This document shows, piece after piece, positions 43,900 through 52,155 of a stretch of DNA of 64,000 nt. Within the stretch, counting starts at the first letter, position 1. Every line of letters begins with the position of its first letter. The notes under the pieces were generated by a model that saw nothing but the letters and a program-made list of their open reading frames with translations, had not been told where the DNA came from and did not search any database. The position numbers and the translations under genes are program-made. Source of the DNA: Mycosarcoma maydis (lineage: Eukaryota; Basidiomycota; Ustilaginomycetes; Ustilaginales); NCBI RefSeq assembly GCF_000328475.2, contig NC_026482.1, positions 620,001 through 684,000 on the forward strand, written 5' to 3'.

Positions 43900-44475
43900 C
43901 TACGCTCGATGTACCAGGAAGAAAGCGCCGTACCTTCTCGACTGATCGACATGTGCGAGCAGATGCACACGATCGAGTACGCGCGCGCGCGCTTGTTGTG
44001 CCGGCGCGAGCGATGCGTTCCAGTGCGCATCGTGGACGACGAGCGGTCTAGAATCCACGTCCGGAGCCCGTCTCGCATCTACGCCACGCACCAGACGCAG
44101 CAAGACCGCCAGTTGGCGTTTCAGCCTCTGCCTGTGCGCATCCTCTCGCGGCGCCACCATGGCCGCTAAGCGGTGCAGCCTGTCGAGCTCGCCATCACTC
44201 ATCGCGTCCGCGTCCTCGGTCCGATTGACTACACTTGCAACACTCCACGTTGCTCGTGATGGAATCGCATCGTGCGCGATCCGACACGACGTATGAAAGC
44301 CTCGTCGTCCACCCCCTGCAACTCTGGCTACGCTCCCGTCCGTCACCTGTTGCGACAAACCCAATCTTGCCCTAGTCAGTACATGTCTCGCACCCGCTTG
44401 CACAACACAATGCTCAACACCGCACAGCGCACATCGCACAGCGCACGTGCGTGCGCGCGAGCAACTTGATTCCAT
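43900..44475 (-). CDS. Probable mitochondrial Glu-tRNA(Gln) amidotransferase subunit C (GatC)
   Basis: 191-aa frame with ATG at 44475, the only Met before the domain. The N-terminal part is Arg/Cys-rich without acidic clusters and includes RRGFHTS, typical of a mitochondrial presequence end. From about residue 92, SDGELDRLHRLAAMVAP ... RLKRQLAVLLRLVRGVDA matches the GatC pattern of two amphipathic helices with a conserved L-x-LA/LAA core. GatC holds the GatA-GatB amidotransferase together, converting Glu-tRNA(Gln) to Gln-tRNA(Gln) in mitochondria. The gene is short, its N-terminus is long, and an unseen 5' intron is possible. It lies 79 bp downstream of the MDL1-like gene on the same strand. 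Confidence 0.6.
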   Translation of the reverse strand: MESSCSRARTCAVRCALCGVEHCVVQAGARHVLTRARLGLSQQVTDGSVARVAGGGRRGFHTSCRIAHDAIPSRATWSVASVVNRTEDADAMSDGELDRLHRLAAMVAPREDAHRQRLKRQLAVLLRLVRGVDARRAPDVDSRPLVVHDAHWNASLAPAQQARARVLDRVHLLAHVDQSRRYGAFFLVHRA

Positions 44476-44554
44476 CGATTCAATGCATCGCAACGATACA
44501 ACGCTTGGCTCGCAGCCACGCAGCCACGCAGGCTTGCCGACTTGCCGGCTAGAA

Positions 44555-46822
44555 TCAATCACGTACCTGTCGAGTCGAGGGATGCGTATCGACCGTGTGG
44601 TCCGGCGCAGCTTGCAGTTGAGCCGCCATGAGCGCTCTGAATCGTGAGCCGGGACGGTCGAGCTGCTGGAACGAGCCGTGCTCTACGATCCTGCCGTTTT
44701 CGAGGACGTGGATGTTGTTGGCGCTCTTGATGGTCGACAGACGATGTGCTACGATCCAGACGGTGATTTCGGCTTGACGGATAATGTGTTGGATCGCCTC
44801 GTTCACCATCAGCTCGGACGCAGAGTCGAGAGCCGAAGTCGCCTCGTCCAGTAGAAGGATCGACGGTTTTCGCACCAGAGCGCGCGCGATGGCGATCCGT
44901 TGGCGCTGTCCTCCAGACAGCTGACGCGAGCCAATCAGCGTATCTAGACCACGCGGCATCTCGGAGATGAACGATTCACAGCCAGCCATGCGCGCTGCAT
45001 GCTCTACTTGCTCTCGCGTCGCCGAGTCGGTGCCGTACTTGATGTTGTCCTCCAACGTTCCGTCAAACAAAATCGGCTCTTGCGGCACAAACGCCAGGTG
45101 CTTGCGAACACTCTCGGGTCGATACGTCCCAAGATCTCGTCCCGCCACCAGGATTTTGCCCTTGACAGGATCGTAGAATCGCAGCAAAAGTGAGTGCACC
45201 GACGACTTTCCCGCTCCGGACCCTCCAACCAGAGCGTACGACTGTCCCGGTTCGATATCCAGCGTGACACCCCGAAGGATCGGCTGTTCAGGACGCGACG
45301 GATAGCTAAAGTGTACATCCTCAAATCGAACCGGTAGACCAGCCGAACCAGCGCGCACTTGCAACACCTCGCCCTTCCCCAACACCACATTGGATTGGCG
45401 ATCAATGAGATCAAACACCCTAGCGCCTGCACCGAGTCCCTTCATGAGCGACGCAAAAAACGAGGTGAGGCTCACCATTCCTCCTCCCAAGTACGCCGTA
45501 TACATCAGCAGCGACGTTAGGTCACCTACTGAGATCTCGGCTCGACTCACCAGATGTCCACCGTAAGTGAGCAGGGTCAGAATCGCACAGTTGCCCACGA
45601 ATCCTGTACCGCCATAGAACAAGCCGGATGCGTATGCCTCTTTCACCTGCAGATCCACGATCGATCCGATTTTCTCGTCGAATCGACGCAACTCTTGACG
45701 TTGCGTATTGAACGCGGTCAGGGTTCGAAACGCCGGTGGTGAGAGCCGTTCTTCTGCGAGCCGAGTCATGTCTCCCACCGCATTCTGCGTCTTGAGCGTC
45801 AAATCGCGCAGGTATCGACCGTAAAAGACAGCGCCGATTGCAGCCGGTGGCACCACCGCCATCATAAGCAGAGTCAACTTGGACGAGATCATAAACATGG
45901 CCGTACCGGCAAACACCACGGTAGCGCCGGCGCGAAGACCGTCTCCAATGTCCGAGGTGAGCGACTCGCCGACAATGTTGGTATCCACGCTCAGCCGACT
46001 CACTACATCGCCTGCACCTTTATCCGCCAGTTCGACATCCTGACGAAGCGCGGATCGATATGCCTGGTGGCGAATTCCCTGGATCACGCGCACCCCGGAA
46101 AGCTCGAGCAGAATGTTGCTCCCTGCTTTGGCACCCGCACCGATGGCAAAGATCACAAGCATCAGCGCAGCCACTGAGCCGAACCCGAGACCGAACAGCG
46201 CGTTCTGGCCCGAGGTGAAAAAGTCGATCAGCCGGCCGATCGCGAACGGTACAGTGAGCGTGATGCACGAAGAAACCAGCAGGAGCGCCAGAGCAATCAC
46301 AATGTTTTTCCTTTCAGGCATCGCAAGCGAAAACAGACGTCGGAGATCCGGAAAGTTGGTAGGCGGTGCAGAAGCACCGTCTTTGGAATCGCGCGCCGAC
46401 TTGGCGAGCTGTGCTTGCAGTAGCGCCCTGACGCGTCCCGAGAGCCTCGAAGCTAGGGAGCCAGAAGCACCAGAAGTACCAGGAGCACCAGAAGCAGCCG
46501 GTGGCTGTGGCGTGGTGTGCTTGTCGGCCGGTGTTGTGCCGCCATCTGGGCGGTTGTTGATCGCCTGCGTAGAGGCGAGCGTTGGTACATCCGACTTGGA
46601 CTTGTCGTGCTTGACACTGGAGGTGCCAAAAGTACGCGATGACGAGAAGCTAGAGAGAAAGCGCGAGGCGGATCCGTCCATAAAAGCCGAGTGGCGGGGC
46701 GGGTTTGTTGGCGTCGAGCACGCCTGGTGCGATGTTAGGCATGTGGATCGCAGCACGCTTCTGAGCTCGACGGAACGAGCGCAAGGGCGCATGCCGACCA
46801 CAGTGGTAGCCGAGCGCCACAT
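44555..46822 (-). CDS. MDL1: Mitochondrial ABC half-transporter, MDL1/ABCB10 type
   Basis: Single exon, 755 aa, ATG at 46822. It has a basic N-terminus (MWRSATTVVGMRPCARSVEL), then a low-complexity linker to about residue 165. Six membrane segments follow, starting FPDLRRLFSLAMPERKNIVI and including SCITLTVPFAIGRLIDFF and the coupling-helix region around FRTLTAFNTQ. The nucleotide-binding domain has Walker A GGSGAGKSS (about 535), Q-loop FVPQEP, signature LSGGQRQ (about 632), Walker B ILLLDEATSALD (about 657) and the H-loop in VAHRLS. Mdl1-type proteins export peptides or related substrates from the mitochondrial matrix. CAG-GTACGT next to the stop could be a splice donor to an unseen short last exon, but the domain is complete. 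Confidence 0.88.
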   Translation of the reverse strand: MWRSATTVVGMRPCARSVELRSVLRSTCLTSHQACSTPTNPPRHSAFMDGSASRFLSSFSSSRTFGTSSVKHDKSKSDVPTLASTQAINNRPDGGTTPADKHTTPQPPAASGAPGTSGASGSLASRLSGRVRALLQAQLAKSARDSKDGASAPPTNFPDLRRLFSLAMPERKNIVIALALLLVSSCITLTVPFAIGRLIDFFTSGQNALFGLGFGSVAALMLVIFAIGAGAKAGSNILLELSGVRVIQGIRHQAYRSALRQDVELADKGAGDVVSRLSVDTNIVGESLTSDIGDGLRAGATVVFAGTAMFMISSKLTLLMMAVVPPAAIGAVFYGRYLRDLTLKTQNAVGDMTRLAEERLSPPAFRTLTAFNTQRQELRRFDEKIGSIVDLQVKEAYASGLFYGGTGFVGNCAILTLLTYGGHLVSRAEISVGDLTSLLMYTAYLGGGMVSLTSFFASLMKGLGAGARVFDLIDRQSNVVLGKGEVLQVRAGSAGLPVRFEDVHFSYPSRPEQPILRGVTLDIEPGQSYALVGGSGAGKSSVHSLLLRFYDPVKGKILVAGRDLGTYRPESVRKHLAFVPQEPILFDGTLEDNIKYGTDSATREQVEHAARMAGCESFISEMPRGLDTLIGSRQLSGGQRQRIAIARALVRKPSILLLDEATSALDSASELMVNEAIQHIIRQAEITVWIVAHRLSTIKSANNIHVLENGRIVEHGSFQQLDRPGSRFRALMAAQLQAAPDHTVDTHPSTRQVRD

Positions 46823-47735
46823 GACGGCGAGCGGATCACGATCAAACGGTGGATCGGCGTGTCATCCAAGCACACGACTTCGACTCGAACCGCTGTTTTG
46901 CCGAGTGATGGTGCTCACGCAAGAGATCGAATAACTCCAAGTTTTGCAGAGGCTACTCGGCCATACATGCGAGCACGCTGTGCCGTGAGTCTTGGAACGA
47001 TGGTGTGGTAAGCATGCAAAGTCTCCATCCACTCGCGTTGGCCGCTTTCAAACACCAATCGTGAATCTTGCTTCTTCTCGTTCCGTCAGCCGTACTTCAC
47101 GCTTCCTGCTCCGAATCGCCTCACTTTGGCCGTGCTTCCGTGCCAAATCGCCAATCGCAAATCGCAAAATCGTGGATCACGAATCTGTGAATCGTGATCA
47201 ATTTGCATCCGAGCCGCGCCACGCGCAAATCACGAATCGGCATGCGTTCAGTGAGCCAATCGTGATTCGGTGCGATTCGGATCTTCACGAATTTTTCGAC
47301 TCACACCAAACGTGAAAGTCACACCAAAGTTCTCCTAGAGTCCCGTGTCGTCAGTGGAGCTCAAAGTGCAAGCCGACCGACGGTGCGAACTTGCACATGC
47401 GTGCGCTCTAACACCATTGCTCTTGGTCCACGCCAACATCGTGCATACGATTCAGATTCGTGCTTGGCAACGGTCGTGAGCGAATACCTCAGCTTCGTCT
47501 CGGACGAAACACTGCCGACTTTGGCAGGCTTCGCGTGCTGACCCACGCAGCTTGTGGGCCGATGGACAGAATCACGAATCCACGAATAAGCGTTGATATA
47601 GCAATGATGGGGTATAGTATCGTGATAAGCTGAGCGATTCCAGACATTCGCGACTCATTCTAGCAGCGCGCTGTCAGATTGCACGGCTTGCACCCATGCC
47701 GAGTCGCCGGACGAGTCGGATGGCGGCGCACGCTG
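46823..47735. other. Upstream region of the MDL1-like gene
   Basis: 913 bp without a gene. A heptad run with AAT anchors (47147, 47154, 47161; cores CGCC, CGCA, CGCA) is followed by AAT-CGTG and ATC-CACG-like pieces at 47168-47290. Confidence 0.5.
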
Positions 47736-50700
47736 TCAACTGCGATCAGCCGCAGCCGCAGCCGCAGCATGAAGCTGGTGGTGTGGCCGAAACTGCAGCT
47801 GGACCACCTCGTCCGGCGTCTCATGTTCGGACTCGGACTCGGTGGCATCGAACGACGATTCGGGCTCAACGCGAACGCGCACCAGTACCTTGGAGCGACG
47901 CAACGCCGATGGCTTGAGCGGCGTAGCGCGCGCCGAGGCCACCTTGTCGACCTTGGCGATGCACTCCGGCGTGAGGATGTTGGCATCTTTGCTGCTTAGC
48001 GGTGTGCGCATCTTGACGCGAGGCGTGGTATCAGCCAAACTCGGCGCCGCGGTTTTCACGCGAGTAGAGCTGATGCTGACGGGCGAGACGGCTGCTTCAC
48101 TGGGATGGTCGGAGCGTCGCTCCTCGACCATTGACGCTGGCTCGCCATCGGGGCTGATTTGGGTTTGACACGTGCTCACGTGCATATCGACTGTGCCACC
48201 AGTAGTGTGCTCCTCGGATCGCGTCTCAGTGCGCTCCGGGGTCTCGCTTACGCATCTGGTCTCGCCGACGGTCTCTACCTCGCTCACGGCAGCAGGAGCA
48301 CCTACTTGCGCCGCTTGCTGTTCGGCCTCGACTTCTGCCTCGCTGACACGCGTTGCTTCTGCTTGCTCCTCCTTGGCCTCTCGAGCCTCGATCACAGCCT
48401 CGACTTCTGCCTCGCTGACACGCGTTCCTTCTGCTTGCTCCTCCTTGGCCTCTCTTGCGTCGAACACAGCCTCGACCTCTCCCTCGCTGACACGCGTTGC
48501 TTCTGCTTGCTCCTCGTTGTCCTCTCTTGCGTCGAACACAGCCTCGTCGGCCATCGCCTCGTCGAGAGTCCTGGCAAGCTCGACTCTGGCAACAGCCGCA
48601 GCAGACGCTCTTTGGTGTTTCACGATCTTGGCAGCCATAAGCGCGCCAGCCTTTTTGACGGCGCTCGGCTTATCCGAGCGAGCTGCTCTTGCTCGCACGA
48701 GCTTGCTCTTGGCAGTGATCGAGGCAGCGATCGAGCTCTTTGGGCGCGATTGCATTCGTGTCGTCGAAGGCTTGGTTGACGATCCAGATGGTTTGGATTG
48801 CAACGTGCTCTTGGCGACTGGATGCACCATCTTGTTGCGTGTCGACGCGGTGGATGCGGTCAGTGTCGATGTTCGTGCAGCGCTGATGGTGTCGTTCTGT
48901 TTGTTCGCCGACGGCGTTTTTGCTGGAGCTGCTGCTCCAGCTGCAGCGGTCGAGCCAACTGGCTTGCTGTTTGTGTCGATCTTGGCTCGTGCCATAGCTG
49001 AGCTGGTAGCCGTACTACAAGGCTTGGTAACCCGCTTGTTCGCCTTGACGCTCGTTGCTGTAGGTACAGCTGGCTTGGCAGGTGCTTTGGAAGCGCTCGT
49101 TGTGCAGATGAGCGGCTTGCTCACCGGTGTAGGTCTGACTGCAACTGCGGCGCGTTTGACAGCCTTGTTTGCCGCTGCACCAGTGGCGATCGGCACACAT
49201 CGGCTCGCGGCTTTAGCTTGGACGCGTGGCTTGGCTGTCAGCGATGCTGAAGTTGCTGCTCTGGCTGCCAGAGGCTTGCCAATTGCTTTGCAACTCTGCC
49301 CCGCCGAGCTCGCCGGTTTGTCGACGGCTACCACTGCTGCTACTGCTGTCCAAGCCTTGTCTTTGGCCTCCGTTTTCTTTTCGGTCGCTGCGATCTTGTG
49401 CTCTTCTTGCATCTCATTTTGCTCGATTTCCATCTTGTCCGCTTGATCCGTGGTTTTCGCGGCTGCTTCGCCGCGAACATGTTCGGCAGTCGTTGGAAGC
49501 ATTGCCGGTTCGGCATTGGTCGTTTGAGCACGTGGCGTACGGGGATATGCGCTCGTATTGGGTGCTTTGGGCACGGGACTTGACTCGACAGACACGCTTG
49601 TTGCTGGATTGCGCATCCTGGTGGCGGCGACCTTGGCGGATGGCGTGGGCACGGCTACGCGCATTGCCGAGACCTTGACTGCCGAGGGCACAGCGACTCT
49701 TTGCGCGCGCACTCTGCTGGCCTTTACGCCCGTTCTGGGCGTTTGCGCATGCAGGATGCGTTCAGGCGGGGTGCGCGGACGTTGGACTTCGTCCGAGTCC
49801 GAGTGCGAGTCCGAGACTGCGCATTCGACGGGTTCGGTCTTGCTCGTCTTGGTCCGCGCGGTGTCGGTGCGGGTAGTACTGTCCTGCACAGCAATCTGAG
49901 GCGCTGACTTGGATCGGTGCATCTGCTCGGCTCTCATGTCGACGTGAATTGCCGATCGGCGCGCTTCGTCGTGTGGTGGCTCCGGCTCGAAGCGCACCGT
50001 GACCGTCTTTTCGCGCCTCTTGTCCATGTGTTTCCAGGGGTTTTCCGACGTATCGCGCGGCAAACGGTCGCGAGATGCGGTCGAGTTGGCACTGGCCACT
50101 TCCACCACAGACGCTTGCTTGTGCGCCGCAAGGAGCACACTCTTACCTTGCAAACCGGACGCAGCGCCGAACGAAGGCGCAGATGCATTGATGTCGCGAT
50201 ACGCAGATGCTTCGTTGTGTGCGCTCCGTGGACGCGCATCAGTGCTGTCCTGACTGCTGGGCGCGACGACCACATCGAACCTGGGCACGCGAAATGCGCC
50301 ACTGGCTGCAGCTTGTGTTCTCAGCTGCTCCAAGCTTGGTTGCCTCTTGATCGCTGCAGCAGCACAAGCAGTATCTGTAGGCTTGGTAGTGTCGTCAAAC
50401 TTGAACGATGGCATGCGCGCGAATCGAGCGTTTCGTGCTGCAGCAATTTGCTCGGCAAACAGTCCTCGCTTGCCGTACGATGCATCGTTCATGCTGAACG
50501 CTGGAGGTTTCGATGTGCAAGCGCTGGTTGACGATGCGGCTGTTGTGGATCTTGCGAGATCCGGGAAGAAGTTGTAGGCTGATGCTGGAGGAGGTTGAGG
50601 AGCGTGTACTGAGATGTGCGCTTGTTCGTGGCGCGTCGAGTGTGCACTTGTTGGCGCTTTCGACGCGTGCGATGCTGGTCTAGCCTGTTCTGTCAAGTGC

Positions 50701-51452
50701 GCAACGTCGACTTGAAGCGCTCCGGTCTTTGGCAGCGAGAGATACCTTCGAATCGTCGGTGTCATGGGCTTCGTGAAGTGCTCCACCCTCTCCGGCCAGA
50801 TGGAGACATACAGCTCGAAAATGCGCTTGGTCGTTTGTCGTACCTCGGGATTGCTATCTGTCGCTCCGCTCTTGATGCATGCTTCAATGTCAATGACGCG
50901 TCTTGCCAGACGATCCTTGTCCGTGTTCTCTAGCACCAACACCAACGTCCCCGCAGTCACCGCTCTGAGACCCTGACTTTTATCGCTGATGGCGTCCTTG
51001 AGATATGAGACGACCGAAGGAGGTTTGCAATGGCGTACAATAAAGTGAAGCGACCTTTCGGCGCGTTTGACTGCGACCTTGTTGGTCCTAGCGCAGATCA
51101 GTAGCAGGGTTGGAACAAAGACAGGTACGAGAGGTTCGAACCTTTGCGCCATCCTTGGAGCGATTGAGTTTAACAGATCTCCCGCTGTACCGGACAGCTT
51201 TGTCCTTTCGGAAAGCAACGCATTGTTGATTGGGTCCGCCGCGTTTTTGAGTAGTGTGATGAATTCCACATGTTTGGTTGCACCTCCTCGCGTGATGGCG
51301 TGGATGTGCGATATAGCGCACTCGATCTTTTGCCACGTATGTTCGGTCTCTGGTGTACAAAGATCATCGTATAGCTCGTCAAAGTGCGTCTGCACGTCGC
51401 TTGCACTTGTTATGGTGATCTTGGCATCGCTTCCAATCGATTGAGCCACCAT
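47736..51452 (-). CDS. CLASP/TOG-domain microtubule-associated protein
   Basis: Single exon, 1238 aa, ATG at 51452. Residues about 15-245 form a TOG-like HEAT array: TWQKIECAISHIHAITRGG, LNSIAPRMAQRFEPLVPVFVPTLLLI, KAVRAERSLHFIV-type helices and PEVRQTTKRIFELYVSIWPERVEHF. This matches the CLASP N-terminal domain family (Stu1/Cls1), which binds tubulin and stabilises microtubules at spindle midzone or kinetochores. The rest is Ala/Thr/Lys/Arg-rich and basic, with repeated RTPR/AKVAATRM-type segments likely to bind the microtubule lattice. Near residues 970-1045 a 24-residue acidic repeat (VFDAREDNEEQAEATRVSE...) is present about three times. Only one TOG domain is evident, fewer than in animal CLASPs. 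Confidence 0.78.
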   Translation of the reverse strand: MVAQSIGSDAKITITSASDVQTHFDELYDDLCTPETEHTWQKIECAISHIHAITRGGATKHVEFITLLKNAADPINNALLSERTKLSGTAGDLLNSIAPRMAQRFEPLVPVFVPTLLLICARTNKVAVKRAERSLHFIVRHCKPPSVVSYLKDAISDKSQGLRAVTAGTLVLVLENTDKDRLARRVIDIEACIKSGATDSNPEVRQTTKRIFELYVSIWPERVEHFTKPMTPTIRRYLSLPKTGALQVDVAHLTEQARPASHASKAPTSAHSTRHEQAHISVHAPQPPPASAYNFFPDLARSTTAASSTSACTSKPPAFSMNDASYGKRGLFAEQIAAARNARFARMPSFKFDDTTKPTDTACAAAAIKRQPSLEQLRTQAAASGAFRVPRFDVVVAPSSQDSTDARPRSAHNEASAYRDINASAPSFGAASGLQGKSVLLAAHKQASVVEVASANSTASRDRLPRDTSENPWKHMDKRREKTVTVRFEPEPPHDEARRSAIHVDMRAEQMHRSKSAPQIAVQDSTTRTDTARTKTSKTEPVECAVSDSHSDSDEVQRPRTPPERILHAQTPRTGVKASRVRAQRVAVPSAVKVSAMRVAVPTPSAKVAATRMRNPATSVSVESSPVPKAPNTSAYPRTPRAQTTNAEPAMLPTTAEHVRGEAAAKTTDQADKMEIEQNEMQEEHKIAATEKKTEAKDKAWTAVAAVVAVDKPASSAGQSCKAIGKPLAARAATSASLTAKPRVQAKAASRCVPIATGAAANKAVKRAAVAVRPTPVSKPLICTTSASKAPAKPAVPTATSVKANKRVTKPCSTATSSAMARAKIDTNSKPVGSTAAAGAAAPAKTPSANKQNDTISAARTSTLTASTASTRNKMVHPVAKSTLQSKPSGSSTKPSTTRMQSRPKSSIAASITAKSKLVRARAARSDKPSAVKKAGALMAAKIVKHQRASAAAVARVELARTLDEAMADEAVFDAREDNEEQAEATRVSEGEVEAVFDAREAKEEQAEGTRVSEAEVEAVIEAREAKEEQAEATRVSEAEVEAEQQAAQVGAPAAVSEVETVGETRCVSETPERTETRSEEHTTGGTVDMHVSTCQTQISPDGEPASMVEERRSDHPSEAAVSPVSISSTRVKTAAPSLADTTPRVKMRTPLSSKDANILTPECIAKVDKVASARATPLKPSALRRSKVLVRVRVEPESSFDATESESEHETPDEVVQLQFRPHHQLHAAAAAAADRS
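48328..48555 (-). repeat. 72-bp coding tandem repeat in the CLASP tail
   Basis: About three units of 72 bp, each coding a 24-residue acidic block ending TRVSEAEVEA. They remain highly similar at the DNA level (GACACGCGTTGCTTCTGCTT, with variants). Confidence 0.85.
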
Positions 51453-51635
51453 CCTTCCTCTCGCCTTGTCGCAATCCCTTCAATCACCAATCCTGTCAAG
51501 TTCGGCTGGCCGCTTTGTGTTGTGCTACGTGATAGTCGTTCGGATAGTACACCTTTTCGTCACCGTACATGTCGCTGTATGGTAGATAGATCCTTCGATA
51601 TCAATCAGCCCCAAACTTTGCACCAAACCTTGCAC

Positions 51636-51680
51636 AGTTGTCAGTCGTCAGTCGTCAGTCGTGAGTGCTGAGTGCTGAGT
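51636..51680. repeat. Heptad array, constant AGT anchor with six cores
   Basis: AGT at 51636, 51643, 51650, 51657, 51664, 51671 and 51678. The cores in order are TGTC, CGTC, CGTC, CGTG, GCTG, GCTG. The anchor is invariant while the core drifts. Confidence 0.95.
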
Positions 51681-51868
51681 GCAACGCAGCCCAAATTCTC
51701 ACTGGTGCTCCATCAACACGCAACACCTGCCACACTCACACTCACGACTTACAACTCGTGACTGTTTAACAACAACACCCAAAACAAAATAAGCCAACTC
51801 CAAATCACACTTCACGATTTGCTCGAAAGATGCGCGTCTTGTATCACGTGATTTTCCCACTTCTTTTC

Positions 51869-51899
51869 ATTCGTGATTCACGATTCGTGATTCACGCTT
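51869..51899. repeat. Heptad array with alternating core orientation
   Basis: ATT at 51869, 51876, 51883 and 51890, then CTT at 51897. Cores strictly alternate CGTG, CACG, CGTG, CACG. Confidence 0.93.
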
Positions 51900-52155
51900 A
51901 GCAGAGCGAGTCGTACACTGACACTCACCACTCACGCACGATCGATCGCCCTTTCGATGCTCAAGTAAAGCTGTTCTCTGTCCACACGCTTTATGCTTGT
52001 TTCACTCAAGATCAGTCTGGCATTAGTTTGCTGTTGAGAAGCAATGCATAGTATCCAAAGTGTGTTGCCCATCGAGATCTTTGCAATGCCGAGCTGGCGT
52101 AGGAGTGAGTTTCCACCCGAGCTGATAGTGTGAGCGACGCCTCGTAGCCTCACCC

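Larger units (their letters stand above)
51453..52155. other. Intergenic with two heptad arrays
   Basis: 703 bp between tandem minus-strand genes, probably the CLASP promoter. Arrays lie at 51636-51680 and 51869-51899. The small frame 51932-52153 has no support. Confidence 0.5.

Noticed and set aside
45721..45740. GGTTCGAA as a tRNA T-loop
   Set aside because: It lies within the ABC-transporter coding region and no cloverleaf can be formed around it; no tRNA gene was found in the window.
46113..46934. 273-aa plus-strand frame antisense to the ABC transporter
   Set aside because: It mirrors the GC-rich codon structure of the true minus-strand gene and has no domain.
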